Shown piece by piece: positions 44,945 to 54,360 of a stretch of 64,000 nt of DNA. The notes under the pieces are model-generated. The model saw only the letters and a list, made by a program, of their open reading frames with translations. It searched no databases and was not told where the DNA came from. Position 1 is the stretch's first letter. Each line of letters begins with the position of its first letter. Source of the DNA: Paenibacillus_E sp964253085 (lineage in GTDB: Bacteria > Bacillota > Bacilli > Paenibacillales > NBRC-103111); the NCBI RefSeq assembly GCF_964253085.1, contig NZ_CAXUQH020000001.1:7874001-7938000 (forward strand). The letters run 5' to 3'. The position numbers were made by a program, and so were the translations under genes.

Positions 44945-45592
44945 ATGCCAACCGTCTTAAACACGTTACATCAGTCCAAAGTTATTGCCATCATTCGGGG
45001 AATTGAACTCACGCAGGCGCCCCCTCTATTCGAGGCACTTGCTGCAGGGGGTATTCAGCTTGCAGAAGTAACTTTGAATACACCGAATGCGCTCCAAATC
45101 ATAGATCACATGCGTGAAAAGTATGATGGCCGCATGATAATTGGAGCTGGGACAGTCCTTAATGCGAGTAAAGCCGTAGAAGCCATAAAAGCAGGCGCAG
45201 AGTTCCTTATTTCCCCGAATGTGGATCAAGGCATGATCGAGACGGCACTAGCGCATCAAGTAACTCCGATGCCGGGTGCCATGACACCAACCGAAATCGT
45301 GCAGGCCATGAATTACGGCGCTCCGATCGTTAAGCTTTTTCCTTGCTCGAGCTTAGATCCTTCGTATTTGAAAGAGCTCAGAGGTCCTCTAAATGAACTC
45401 AATATCCTCGCAGTCGGAGGGATAACAAAAGAAAATGCGCCTTCTTATCTGCAAGCTGGCGCCTCCTCCGTAGGTATAGGAGGAAATTTGGTAGCACTTA
45501 ACGAAATTCGACAAGGTAATTACAGTGCGATTACTACCTACGCCGAGCAGCTCATGGCGGCCGTACATGCAGTGAACTTTCAAACATTCTAA
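44945..45592 (+). CDS. 2-keto-3-deoxy-phosphogluconate/-galactonate aldolase
   Basis: About 215 residues of the KDPG aldolase family: R in AIIRG, catalytic Glu in LAEVTLNTP, GAGTV, and Schiff-base Lys in APIVKLFPCS; AVGGI at the C-terminal strand. It cleaves KDPG or KDPGal to pyruvate and glyceraldehyde 3-phosphate. Its place 23 bp before galactonate dehydratase suggests the galactonate (DgoA-like) role. ATG 44945 is preferred; the ATG at 44933 lies directly against the GGGAGG. Confidence 0.92.
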   Translation: MPTVLNTLHQSKVIAIIRGIELTQAPPLFEALAAGGIQLAEVTLNTPNALQIIDHMREKYDGRMIIGAGTVLNASKAVEAIKAGAEFLISPNVDQGMIETALAHQVTPMPGAMTPTEIVQAMNYGAPIVKLFPCSSLDPSYLKELRGPLNELNILAVGGITKENAPSYLQAGASSVGIGGNLVALNEIRQGNYSAITTYAEQLMAAVHAVNFQTF

Positions 45593-45615
45593 GGTACAGG
45601 GAGAGGAAGCATACC

Positions 45616-46764
45616 ATGAAAATTACGAAATTAGAACTGTTCAAAGTACCGCCAAGATGGTTGTTTTTGAAAATCGAAACGGATGAAGGCATTACAGGAT
45701 GGGGAGAACCTGTCGTTGAGGGGAAAGCTGATACGGTGGCAGCAGCCGTAATGGAAATGAGCGACCATATCATCGGGAAGGATCCGATGCGAATCGAAGA
45801 TATGTTTCAAGTGCTATACCGCGGAGGATTTTATCGTGGAGGCCCAATTCTTTCGAGTGCCATTTCCGGTATTGAACAAGCACTCTGGGACATTAAGGGC
45901 AAGTTCTACAACGCCCCTGTATACGATTTATTAGGCGGTGCCTGCCGTGATCGCACACGTGTCTATTCCTGGATTGGCGGAGACCGCCCAAGTGACGTAG
46001 GTCAAGCTGCTAAGCTGCAAGTCCAAGCTGGCTTCACCGCGGTGAAAATGAATGCTACGGAAGAACTTCATTATATTGATTCGATCCGCAAAGTAGATGA
46101 AGCCATTGCCCGCATTGCGGCCGTCCGCGAAGCCGTTGGCAAAGATGTCGGCATCGGCATCGATTTCCACGGCCGCGTTCATAAATCGATGGCGAAAATC
46201 ATCGTAAAGGAGCTTGAGCCTTATCGCCCGATGTTCATTGAAGAGCCCGTTCTGCCTGAGAACAATGAGGCGCTGAAAGAAATAGCTCGCTATACGTCAT
46301 GTCCTATCGCCACGGGAGAACGTATGTATACGCGTTGGGGCTTTAAAGAACTACTCGCCCAAGGCATCGTAGATATCATTCAACCTGATCTTTCGCATGC
46401 TGGAGGTATCTTAGAAACCCGGAAAATTGCCGCAATGGCCGAAGCGTATGACATTGCCATTGCACCGCATTGCCCGCTAGGTCCGATAGCTTTAGCTTCC
46501 TGTCTGCAGCTGGATACTTGTTCGCCTAACGCGTTCATTCAGGAGCAAAGCTTGGGCATTCATTATAATCAAGGTAGCGATCTGCTGGATTACTTGAAAG
46601 ATCCCTCCGTGTTCCAATATGAAAATGGCTTCGTGAAGAATTTAACGGCTCCCGGCCTAGGGATCGAAATCAATGAAGAGAAGGTCCGCGAAATGGCGGC
46701 CATCGGGCACAATTGGAAGAATCCGATTTGGCGCCAAGAGGATGGTACAGTGGCGGAGTGGTAG
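45616..46764 (+). CDS. dgoD: D-galactonate dehydratase
   Basis: 382 residues of the enolase superfamily, closely matching DgoD: MKITKLELFKVPPRWLFLKI, metal ligands in GIDFHGR (Asp), FIEEPV (Glu) and TGERMYTRWGF (Glu), catalytic His in IAPHCPLGPIA. It converts D-galactonate to 2-keto-3-deoxygalactonate. The next step needs 2-keto-3-deoxygalactonokinase, which is not in this window. The operon ends with a strong terminator at 46793-46838. Confidence 0.93.
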   Translation: MKITKLELFKVPPRWLFLKIETDEGITGWGEPVVEGKADTVAAAVMEMSDHIIGKDPMRIEDMFQVLYRGGFYRGGPILSSAISGIEQALWDIKGKFYNAPVYDLLGGACRDRTRVYSWIGGDRPSDVGQAAKLQVQAGFTAVKMNATEELHYIDSIRKVDEAIARIAAVREAVGKDVGIGIDFHGRVHKSMAKIIVKELEPYRPMFIEEPVLPENNEALKEIARYTSCPIATGERMYTRWGFKELLAQGIVDIIQPDLSHAGGILETRKIAAMAEAYDIAIAPHCPLGPIALASCLQLDTCSPNAFIQEQSLGIHYNQGSDLLDYLKDPSVFQYENGFVKNLTAPGLGIEINEEKVREMAAIGHNWKNPIWRQEDGTVAEW

Positions 46765-46792
46765 GAGAGAACTTTCACCCCTAACAAGCACA

Positions 46793-46838
46793 AATAAGTC
46801 GTCCTACAATTCCTTATGGAATTGTGGAACGACTTATT
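46793..46838 (+). terminator. Terminator of the galactonate operon
   Basis: AATAAGTCGT...ACAATTCC pairs with GGAATTGT...ACGACTTATT around TTAT, followed by TTTTT. Confidence 0.88.
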
Positions 46839-46884
46839 TTTTTGAAATGACACTTAGAGGTCTAGATAAGTTAGAATCGACGCA

Positions 46885-47071
46885 ATAGATGGAAAACTTC
46901 CAGCTAATTTCAGCGTAATTCTGCCAAATAGCAGATTAACTGGAAAAACTCCCGCTATTTCAGCCGAAAATACCCATTGTGCCGGGAATAGCTCATTTTA
47001 GCTGTAGGAATTCCAGTTAAATTCCTAAAAGGGGCCATTTCGGCCAAATTAGCTACAGGAAATACAGTTAT
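46885..47071. repeat. Palindrome quartet C
   Basis: 23-bp 9-5-9 palindromes at 46885-46907 (ATAGATGGA / TCCAGCTAA), 46936-46958, 46998-47020 (TTAGCTGTA / TCCAGTTAA) and 47049-47071. Start spacings are 51, 62 and 51 bp. It lies between the converging dgoD and glpD genes, without an obvious low-complexity neighbour. It fills most of the 46839-47115 gap. Confidence 0.82.
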
Positions 47072-47115
47072 TCTGTTTGTAGCTCCGCTAGTTAATGATA
47101 TGGAACATCAACGGC

Positions 47116-48870
47116 TTAAGCCTCCAGCGGATGCACCGCCTCATGGAGCAACTGCTCCAGCTCGGCGGTGTAAGCCGCTGTCTGCGCTTCGCTCCAGCCG
47201 AAGCGCTCTGCCAGGAAGGCCGTCGCAGGCGCCTTCCACTGCCGTGCCCACGCGATGTCGAAGAAGAGGGCGCCCGTGCGGCGGATGAAGAAATCCGCCG
47301 GCTTCACGACCATCTCGCGCTCGATCGCGTACACGAGCGCAGCGAGAACCGCGGCAGGCATGCCCCGCCGCACCGCCTCACCCCTGTGCTGCTCCAGCAG
47401 CGCGAAAACGGTGTCCACGTTGGACCCGTATCGCTGCGCGAGCAGCATCGCCTCAGGCTCGGTCAGCCCCAGCCGCAGGCCTTGGCTGACCTTGCTGCGC
47501 AAGAACGGCGCCAGCTGCGCGGAGCCGCCCACATCGCCGCCGGATATCGGCAGCGTCTTCGTGCTACTCGGCGGGAGCTCCGCCGAGACCTTGCCCTCCG
47601 CCACCAGCATGGCGGCGATCTGGTTCACGACCGACTCCGCCATTTTGCGGTAGCCGGTCAGTTTGCCCCCGGCCATCGAAATGAGGCCGGAGCCCGACAC
47701 GAAGATTTCGTCGCGACGCGAAATCTCGGAAGGGTCTTTGCCCTCCTGATGGATCAGCGGGCGCAGCCCAGTCCAGCTCGATTCGACGTCAGCCTCCGTC
47801 AAACCGAGGGACGGAAACATCTCGTTCGCGGCACGCAGCACGTAGGCGCGATCAGCTAAAGTAATACGGGGATTCGCAATATCCCCTTTGTAGTTCGTGT
47901 CGGTCGTGCCGACATAGGTTTTGCCATCGCGCGGAATCGCAAACACCATCCGCCCATCCGGCGTATCGAAATAGATCGCCTGCCCCAGCGGGAAACGGCT
48001 CTGATCAAAAACCAAATGCACCCCTTTGGTCAAATGCAAGGTTTTGCCCTGCTTCGAACGGTCCATTTCGCGAAGGGTATCCACCCACGGTCCCGCGGCA
48101 TTTACGATTTTACTCGCATACAGCGTGTACGAAGCGGTTTGATCTTTCCCTTCTTTCCCCTCTTTTCCGCCAACTTCCGCCAGTTGATCCACAACCCGTA
48201 CCCCAACCAGCGTGCCTTCCTTCACGATCAATTCCTCAACCTTGGCATAATTCACCGCCATCGCGCCGAGCTCCACCGCTTTTTTCATAACTTCAATCGT
48301 TAACCGCGCATCATCCGTGCGATACTCCACATAATAGCCGCCGCCTCTGAGATCTTTCTTCTTCAACAAAGGCTCGTGCTGCAATGTCACGTCAGGGCTG
48401 AACATCTTGCGTCGTTCCGAACGCTTGACCCCTGCCAGGAAATCATAAACTCTTAGGCCGAGTGATGTAGACAGCTTACCGAACGTACCGCCTTTATAGA
48501 AAGGCAACAGCATCCATTCCGGCGTCGTCACATGAGGGCCATTTTCATACACAATCGCCCGCTCCTTGCCTACCTCTGCTACAACCTTTACGTCCAGCTG
48601 CTTCAAATACCGTAGACCACCATGCACCAATTTCGTCGAACGGCTCGACGTTCCCGACGCAAAATCCTGCATCTCAATCAACGCCGTGCGAAGCCCGCGA
48701 CTCTGTGCGTCAAGCGCAATACCCGCACCGGTAATCCCTCCGCCGATCACAATTACATCGAATTGTTGTTGTGCCATCGCCTCGAGCGTCTCTTTCCTTT
48801 TCAAGCCGCTAAATGGGGTATGCTGTTCCACCTGTTTATGTTGTCCTGCGTTCGCTTGCCCTGTTGTCAT
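47116..48870 (-). CDS. glpD: Aerobic glycerol-3-phosphate dehydrogenase
   Basis: 584 residues. FAD-binding VIGGGITGAGIALDAQSRGL near residue 40, then MQDFASGTSSRSTKLVHGGLRYL and VGTTDTNYKGD; a C-terminal DAO_C domain. It oxidises sn-glycerol 3-phosphate to dihydroxyacetone phosphate at the membrane and feeds electrons to quinone. The 3' part (about 47116-47700) is clearly richer in G+C than the 5' part. A terminator-containing leader (48898-48961) lies upstream. Confidence 0.94.
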   Translation of the reverse strand: MTTGQANAGQHKQVEQHTPFSGLKRKETLEAMAQQQFDVIVIGGGITGAGIALDAQSRGLRTALIEMQDFASGTSSRSTKLVHGGLRYLKQLDVKVVAEVGKERAIVYENGPHVTTPEWMLLPFYKGGTFGKLSTSLGLRVYDFLAGVKRSERRKMFSPDVTLQHEPLLKKKDLRGGGYYVEYRTDDARLTIEVMKKAVELGAMAVNYAKVEELIVKEGTLVGVRVVDQLAEVGGKEGKEGKDQTASYTLYASKIVNAAGPWVDTLREMDRSKQGKTLHLTKGVHLVFDQSRFPLGQAIYFDTPDGRMVFAIPRDGKTYVGTTDTNYKGDIANPRITLADRAYVLRAANEMFPSLGLTEADVESSWTGLRPLIHQEGKDPSEISRRDEIFVSGSGLISMAGGKLTGYRKMAESVVNQIAAMLVAEGKVSAELPPSSTKTLPISGGDVGGSAQLAPFLRSKVSQGLRLGLTEPEAMLLAQRYGSNVDTVFALLEQHRGEAVRRGMPAAVLAALVYAIEREMVVKPADFFIRRTGALFFDIAWARQWKAPATAFLAERFGWSEAQTAAYTAELEQLLHEAVHPLEA

Positions 48871-48897
48871 CCCAATCTCTCCCTTTTATGAAAAATG

Positions 48898-48961
48898 AAA
48901 AAACCACAACAACCCTATCACGTTTGCACGCAAAGGTCCGCTGTGGTTTCTCCTAGTCTCC
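48898..48961 (-). promoter_or_regulatory. glpD leader: GGAGA pair plus terminator (GlpP antitermination site)
   Basis: On the minus strand GGAGA-CTA-GGAGA (48961-48949) directly precedes the left arm AAACCACA (48949-48942), which pairs with TGTGGTTT (48908-48901) followed by TTTTTT. The second GGAGA overlaps the base of the stem, so a bound protein or RNA rearrangement could prevent the terminator. GlpP is the known antiterminator of glpD in B. subtilis. Confidence 0.65.
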
Positions 48962-49005
48962 AACCGAATATGAACTTGTTAGGTGTAGTATAACACTGTA
49001 TGCAT

Positions 49006-50514
49006 TTATTTAAAAGCAATTGCGGCATTTACCGCCTTTTTCCATCCGCTGTACAACTTTTCTTGCAAGTCCGCTGCCATTTCCTGCTCAAACGCCCGAT
49101 CCACCTGCCACTGCGCGGCAATTTCCGCCTGATCCTGCCAGAAGCCCACCGCAAGACCAGCCAAATAGGCCGCCCCCAGCGCCGTCGTCTCATTGATAAC
49201 GGGGCGCTCAACCGTCACACCCAGCATGTCGCTTTGGAACTGCATGAGGAAGTCGTTTTTCACCACACCGCCGTCGACACGCAGCTTAGTAAGCTCAATG
49301 CCTGAATCATCTTCCATCGCTTGCAGCACGTCTTTTGTCTGATACGCAAGGGATTCTAACGTTGCCCGGATAAAATGCTCCTTCGACGTCCCCCGTGTCA
49401 GCCCAAAAACCGCGCCCCGCACATCGCTGTCCCAATAAGGCGTTCCCAGCCCCACAAAGGCTGGAACGACGTACACACCATCGGTCGATACGACGCGTTT
49501 GGCGTATTCTTCGGAATCCTTCGCGGATTTGATCATGCGCAGCCCATCTCGCAGCCACTGGATCGCCGAGCCCGCCACGAAAATACTACCCTCCAGCGCA
49601 TACTCAACCTTCCCGTTCAATCCCCATGCAATGGTTGTCAAAAGGCCGCTGCGCGACGGAATCGCATGATTCCCTGTGTTCATCAGCATGAAACAGCCGG
49701 TGCCGTAGGTGTTTTTGGCCATCCCTTTTTCGAAGCATGCTTGACCGAACAGTGCCGCCTGTTGATCCCCAGCCGCCCCCGCAATCGGAATTGAAGCACC
49801 GAAGAATAGGCTTTCCTGTGTATGCCCATACACCTCGGACGACGAACGAACCTCCGGCAGCATCGCCGCGGGAATATCCAAATGTCCCATCAGCTCCTCG
49901 TCCCATTTCAACTCATGAATGTTGTAAATGAGCGTACGTGAAGCGTTCGAGTAATCCGTAACATGAGCTTTGCCGCCAGTCAGCTTCCAGATGATCCACG
50001 TATCCATTGTGCCAAAGAGCAAATCTCCCTGCTCCGCTTTCGCTCTAGCACCATCGACGTGGTCGAGAATCCATTTGATTTTGGTCGCCGAGAAATACGC
50101 ATCAATCAGCAACCCCGTCCGCTCACGAAACAGGTCGTTAAGCCCCTGCGCCTTGAGCTCTTCACAAATGTCCGCCGTCTGACGCGACTGCCACACAATC
50201 GCATGATACACCGGCATACCCGTGTGTCGATCCCAGACAACCGCCGTTTCCCGCTGGTTTGTGATGCCGATTCCGGCAATCTCCGCGGGCTGCACCCCAG
50301 ACTCGGACAACAGTGTCGCGATCACACTTTGAATCGACAGCCAAATTTCGTTCGCATCATGCTCCACCCAGCCTGGTTTCGGAAAATACTGCTTAAACTC
50401 CTGCTGAGAGGTATGCACAATACTTCCTTTTTGATCAAATAAAATCGCTCTAGAACTCGTTGTCCCCTGATCAAGGGAAAGGATATATGAGGGCTTGGAT
50501 CCCGTTGTTGTCAT
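49006..50514 (-). CDS. glpK: Glycerol kinase
   Basis: 502 residues, full-length FGGY kinase: SLDQGTTSSRAILFD with the ATP loop, GWVEHDANEIW, GITNQRETAVVWD, TGLLIDAYFSATKI and the C-terminal LRVDGGVVKNDFLMQFQSD. It phosphorylates glycerol to sn-glycerol 3-phosphate, the GlpD substrate. Its start overlaps the glpP stop by four bases. No glpF uptake facilitator is in the window. Confidence 0.95.
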   Translation of the reverse strand: MTTTGSKPSYILSLDQGTTSSRAILFDQKGSIVHTSQQEFKQYFPKPGWVEHDANEIWLSIQSVIATLLSESGVQPAEIAGIGITNQRETAVVWDRHTGMPVYHAIVWQSRQTADICEELKAQGLNDLFRERTGLLIDAYFSATKIKWILDHVDGARAKAEQGDLLFGTMDTWIIWKLTGGKAHVTDYSNASRTLIYNIHELKWDEELMGHLDIPAAMLPEVRSSSEVYGHTQESLFFGASIPIAGAAGDQQAALFGQACFEKGMAKNTYGTGCFMLMNTGNHAIPSRSGLLTTIAWGLNGKVEYALEGSIFVAGSAIQWLRDGLRMIKSAKDSEEYAKRVVSTDGVYVVPAFVGLGTPYWDSDVRGAVFGLTRGTSKEHFIRATLESLAYQTKDVLQAMEDDSGIELTKLRVDGGVVKNDFLMQFQSDMLGVTVERPVINETTALGAAYLAGLAVGFWQDQAEIAAQWQVDRAFEQEMAADLQEKLYSGWKKAVNAAIAFK

Positions 50515-51092
50515 GATTGATTATGCCTCCTTGTCACGCCATCGTAATGCTGCCACAGCTCATGGTTCGAGGTTGTCACCGCCGTCGCGCCTGCCGCAAG
50601 TGCCTGCTCCACATCGTGGACGGAACGAATCAAGCCACCTGCAAAAATCGGAATACCCGAGCGCTCTTTCACCTCTTTGATAATGTGCGGAATGACACCC
50701 GGCATAACCTCGATGTAATCCGGCTGCGTGCGTTCGAGCAGGGTGTAGCTTTTGTCGAGCGCCGAGCTATCCAGCAGAAAAAGCCGTTGAATCGCTAGCA
50801 AGCCGTTCTGCCTGGTCTTCGTAATCACATTGCCACGCGTCGAAATGATACCCGCAGGGCGAATGCTTTGGCATAGAAATTCAGCCGCGAACTCGTCGTT
50901 TTTCAGTCCCTCGATGAGATCCGCATGAAGCAGCAGCTTCTTCCCATGGGCTCGGCCCAGGTCTACAATGCTTTTTAGCTGGCCAATATGACTGTCAAGC
51001 AGCACGATATACGTGTACGACGACTTCATGAGCTTCTCTAAATCCTTCATCTTGCGGATGGCTGGCAAAATACACTGATCCTGCAACGACAT
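50511..51092 (-). CDS. glpP: Glycerol-responsive antiterminator GlpP
   Basis: 193 residues, TIM-barrel GlpP family: QCILPAIRKMKDLEKLM, VLLDSHIGQLKSIV, LLLHADLIEGL, IISTRGNVITKTRQ, DYIEVMPGVIPHII and IFAGGLIRSVHDVEQAL. It binds glycerol 3-phosphate and prevents termination in glp leaders. ATG 51092 fits GAGG at nine bases; the in-frame GTG at 51101 overlaps that site. The leader at 51144-51204 suggests self-regulation together with glpK. Confidence 0.9.
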   Translation of the reverse strand: MSLQDQCILPAIRKMKDLEKLMKSSYTYIVLLDSHIGQLKSIVDLGRAHGKKLLLHADLIEGLKNDEFAAEFLCQSIRPAGIISTRGNVITKTRQNGLLAIQRLFLLDSSALDKSYTLLERTQPDYIEVMPGVIPHIIKEVKERSGIPIFAGGLIRSVHDVEQALAAGATAVTTSNHELWQHYDGVTRRHNQS

Positions 51093-51140
51093 GCGCTTCA
51101 CCTCGATTTCCTAGACTTCTGAACATGACCGCCATGACAA

Positions 51141-51204
51141 AAAGACTCACCAAGATTTGCCTTCTCTTATTCAAAGGGCAATCCAAGTGAGTCTCCAGTT
51201 CTCC
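51141..51204 (-). promoter_or_regulatory. glpP-glpK leader: GGAGA pair plus terminator
   Basis: On the minus strand GGAGA-ACT-GGAGA (51204-51192) overlaps the left arm GACTCAC (51193-51187). The right arm GTGAGTC (51150-51144) is followed by TTTTT. The layout is the same as in the glpD leader, with two GGAGA boxes eight bases apart at the foot of the terminator. It probably responds to GlpP. Confidence 0.65.
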
Positions 51205-51283
51205 GTCACATGTTATTAACTTACTTGTATTTTACTGAAAGATAGGATGCCCTGTCAATGGCTGCTGGGTGCACCTGCAGAGC

Positions 51284-53284
51284 TTAATTGGATAAAGCCT
51301 TACGTACGGCCAAAATATACTTCGACTGATCGAGCGGATTAACGCCGCGCCGTTTACGTTCAGCATGAACTTCAGGAGGACTCGGCTGATAGCCTGCAAA
51401 AGAAGAAGTAATCACGCCGCGCCCGCCCGACATAGCGCTTAGCTTTACGGGATATTCAAGCGACGTTGCGACAGGAAGCCGCCCCTCTAGAACGAAACGA
51501 CCTCCCGCTATGCTAGGCGCATCGAAGCTCGCCCTCATCTGCACAAGGTCGCTTAGCACCTTGCCGCCGAACTCTTCTGGCACAGTAATACGTACCTGGA
51601 GCATCGGCTCCAGCAGCGTCGTACCCGTCTGTGCGAGGCCTTGCATGATGCCCATTGGCGTCGCGACAGCAAAATCGAGCGGATGCGTGTGCCACACGTG
51701 GTGCTCCCCCTCGAGGAGCGTCACGATCACATCGGTGACCTCCCAACCGAGCAGCCCCTGCTGCAGCGACTCCGGCACGCGGCGCGCCACCTCATTCTGG
51801 TACTGCACGAGCAGCTGCTCGCCACGTACCTGGGACGCATATACGAGCCCGCTGCCCGGCACACCTGGCTCGATGCGAAACCGTAAGATCGCCCAGCAAG
51901 GCTTGGGCATCGTATAAGCAATGAAGCCTTCACCAGCTTGCGAAGGTGTTTCTTTGTAGATCACGGAAGGTTGGTCGAACCCTACCGCGAGGCCAAAGCG
52001 TGAGCTCAAGAGACTCGTCAGAATCTCGAGTTGGATCGCGCCCATGACCTTGACGTGCAGCTCACGCTCGTCCTGCAGCCACTGGAGATCGAGCAGCGGA
52101 TCTTCGTCCGTGAGCTCCTGCAGGGCTGCCACGAGCGCGGGATACTGCGCATCGCTCTCGGCGTGCACCTGCACGGTCAGTAGCGGCACCGCCATGCGCG
52201 GCGCAGGCGGAACGCTGTCCGGCCGGCCGAGCACATCGCCGATCCGCACCTGCGTCAAGCCGCAGACGGCTGCGATGTCGCCCGCCGCGACAACACCTAG
52301 ATCTTCGGCTTTGCGGCCGTCGATGCGACGAATCTGGGTCACCTTTTCCTCCACGCCCTGCGTGGCATTAACGACGGTGTCCCGATTACGGATCGTCCCC
52401 TCGTAGAGGCGGACGTACGCCATGCGACCCATGGTCTTGTCGCGCTCGACCTTGAACACCACAGCCGAAAGCGGCTGCTCCGCATCGCCGCGCGGCTCAG
52501 GCAAGTAATCGAGGATCGCTGCGAGCAGCTCCTCTATGCCTATCGCTTTGCTGGATGCTCCGACCAGCAAAGGAAAAGCCTCCCCCTGCCGCGCGTATCG
52601 CTGCAGGGCGGTTCGGACGTCGTGCGCCGCGATGGGCGCACCTTCGATGTAGCTCGTGAGCATCGGCTCATCGAGCTCGGAGAGCTTTTCGACCGCGGCT
52701 GCGAGGTCGAATCCACGGAGCGCGCCGACTGCGGGCGGCGTGTCAACCAGCACGTTCCGCGCTCCGTGGAACGTGTCCTCAAGGCCGAGCGGCGCATAGA
52801 TCGGCACCGCCATCCCCGTGAGCTGCTTATGAATTTCCTGCAGGACACGTTCGGGGTCTGCACCGATACGGTCTAATTTATTCATATAAAGCAAAGTCGG
52901 GATGCGAAGTGATTGCAGCGCATGCCAGATCATTTCCGTCTGAGACTGCACACCCTCCACAGCGGAGATAATCAGAATCGCTCCGTCCATCACACGTAAG
53001 GAGCGCTCCACCTCCGACAAGAAATCGACGTGACCTGGCGTATCTACTAGATTAATCCATGTATTTTGCCACACTAGACTTGTCGTTGCGCTGCGAACCG
53101 AAATCCCCCGCTCACGCTCCACGTCCAGAGAATCCGTCTGTGCCGTCCCGCTATCTACACTGCCTAGCGCGCGAATACGCCCGCTCAGATATAGCAAATG
53201 CTCCGTAGTTGTCGTCTTCCCCGCATCAACGTGCGCAAATATCCCCACGTTCCTTCTCGACGCTATACGTTTCTCCTCTGTCAT
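51284..53284 (-). CDS. TetM-like ribosomal-protection/EF-G-like GTPase
   Basis: About 666 residues. GTPase motifs: AHVDAGKTTTTEHLL (G1), DTPGHVDF (G3) and NKLDRI (G4); then EF-G-like domains II, III, IV and V. The architecture and length (Tet(M) is 639 residues) match TetM/TetW-type proteins that remove tetracycline from ribosomes. The domain-IV loop reads HVWHTHPLDF where Tet(M) has YSPVSTPADF, so the drug activity is uncertain. ATG 53284 has CCGGAG upstream; an earlier ATG at 53332 is possible. The gene is G+C-rich in its 3' two thirds. No mobile element adjoins it. Confidence 0.8.
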   Translation of the reverse strand: MTEEKRIASRRNVGIFAHVDAGKTTTTEHLLYLSGRIRALGSVDSGTAQTDSLDVERERGISVRSATTSLVWQNTWINLVDTPGHVDFLSEVERSLRVMDGAILIISAVEGVQSQTEMIWHALQSLRIPTLLYMNKLDRIGADPERVLQEIHKQLTGMAVPIYAPLGLEDTFHGARNVLVDTPPAVGALRGFDLAAAVEKLSELDEPMLTSYIEGAPIAAHDVRTALQRYARQGEAFPLLVGASSKAIGIEELLAAILDYLPEPRGDAEQPLSAVVFKVERDKTMGRMAYVRLYEGTIRNRDTVVNATQGVEEKVTQIRRIDGRKAEDLGVVAAGDIAAVCGLTQVRIGDVLGRPDSVPPAPRMAVPLLTVQVHAESDAQYPALVAALQELTDEDPLLDLQWLQDERELHVKVMGAIQLEILTSLLSSRFGLAVGFDQPSVIYKETPSQAGEGFIAYTMPKPCWAILRFRIEPGVPGSGLVYASQVRGEQLLVQYQNEVARRVPESLQQGLLGWEVTDVIVTLLEGEHHVWHTHPLDFAVATPMGIMQGLAQTGTTLLEPMLQVRITVPEEFGGKVLSDLVQMRASFDAPSIAGGRFVLEGRLPVATSLEYPVKLSAMSGGRGVITSSFAGYQPSPPEVHAERKRRGVNPLDQSKYILAVRKALSN

Positions 53285-53432
53285 CCCAGCTCCGGCCCCT
53301 TTGGCTTTCATTCTTTCTTCTATTATACTCAAAGAGAGTCAATTTGGATAAGCCACCCAATTCTCTCATCCTGAGAGGATAGGTAGCGAGAATGCGCCGT
53401 TTTGGACATGATTTTTCAGAGGAGGAATTATA

Positions 53433-54119
53433 ATGCACCAACCCACCGCGCCTACTACAACCATTCAACTTCATAACCAGCACCCTGCCATCATCGCTTT
53501 ATCTCAAGCTGACCCGAAATTAGCTAGGTTAATCGAGCTCATCGGTGAACTCACACTTACACCGAGCTTTCGTCCCTATGAGTCTCTCGTCATGTCGATT
53601 ATTTCCCAGCAACTTTCGGCCAAAGCCGCATTAACTATCAAAACGAGAGTTAATCAACTCATCCCCTCCATTACTCCAGAGGATGTTCTAGCTACAGATG
53701 AGGAAGCCATCCGTCAATGCGGGGTCTCTTATCCCAAAATCCGCTATATCCGCGACCTCAGCGCCAAGGTGCTAAGCGGTGAAGTCATGCTGGATCAGCT
53801 GCAGGATGTAGATACCGCAGAACTTCTGAAGCAGCTGACTAGCGTCAAAGGGATCGGCGTCTGGACCGCTGAAATGTTCCTCATTTTCACCTTAGGCCGC
53901 CCCGATATTCTATCGCTCGGCGATGCCGGCCTGCAGCGTGCTGCCCGCTGGCTGCATGCGCTTCCCGAACGCCCGGATAAAAACTACTTAGCCGTCGCCG
54001 CCGATGGCTGGGCACCTTATCGCAGCTTCGGCTCCCTCTATTTATGGCGCGCCATCGACACAGGCCTCGTGGATTCCGGCTTACCGGTGGAGGCGTGTGA
54101 GAAGCCGGAGCAGGAGTAG
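53433..54119 (+). CDS. DNA-3-methyladenine glycosylase II, AlkA-like
   Basis: 228 residues, HhH-GPD fold: PYESLVMSIISQQLSAKAALTIKTR, helix-hairpin-helix LTSVKGIGVWTAEMFLI and the catalytic Asp region GRPDILSLGDAGLQRAARWL. It excises alkylated bases in DNA repair. GAGGAGG precedes the ATG. It stands alone, converging with a TetR gene across the long non-coding region 54120-54829. Confidence 0.9.
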   Translation: MHQPTAPTTTIQLHNQHPAIIALSQADPKLARLIELIGELTLTPSFRPYESLVMSIISQQLSAKAALTIKTRVNQLIPSITPEDVLATDEEAIRQCGVSYPKIRYIRDLSAKVLSGEVMLDQLQDVDTAELLKQLTSVKGIGVWTAEMFLIFTLGRPDILSLGDAGLQRAARWLHALPERPDKNYLAVAADGWAPYRSFGSLYLWRAIDTGLVDSGLPVEACEKPEQE

Positions 54120-54360
54120 AGAAGCTCAGTGTCCAGTGAATCTGGGGAGTAACGCGACCAAAGCTCGCCTCCCCCTGGCTCCTACACGCAAAAAAGCGCA
54201 AGCAGTCCAACTGGACACACTCACGCTCATTAACCCTCAAACTCGCATTTGTTTGCTGCAATTACTAACATTAGCTACTTTATCTACACCTCCCACTTTG
54301 CTTCAATCGCCTAAACTAGCTACCGCAACTGCCCTAAGTCAAAATAGCTACTTTTAAACC

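Noticed and set aside
47095..47859. A 254-residue + strand frame opposite glpD
   Set aside because: It is a G+C shadow of glpD, without motifs or a ribosome site.
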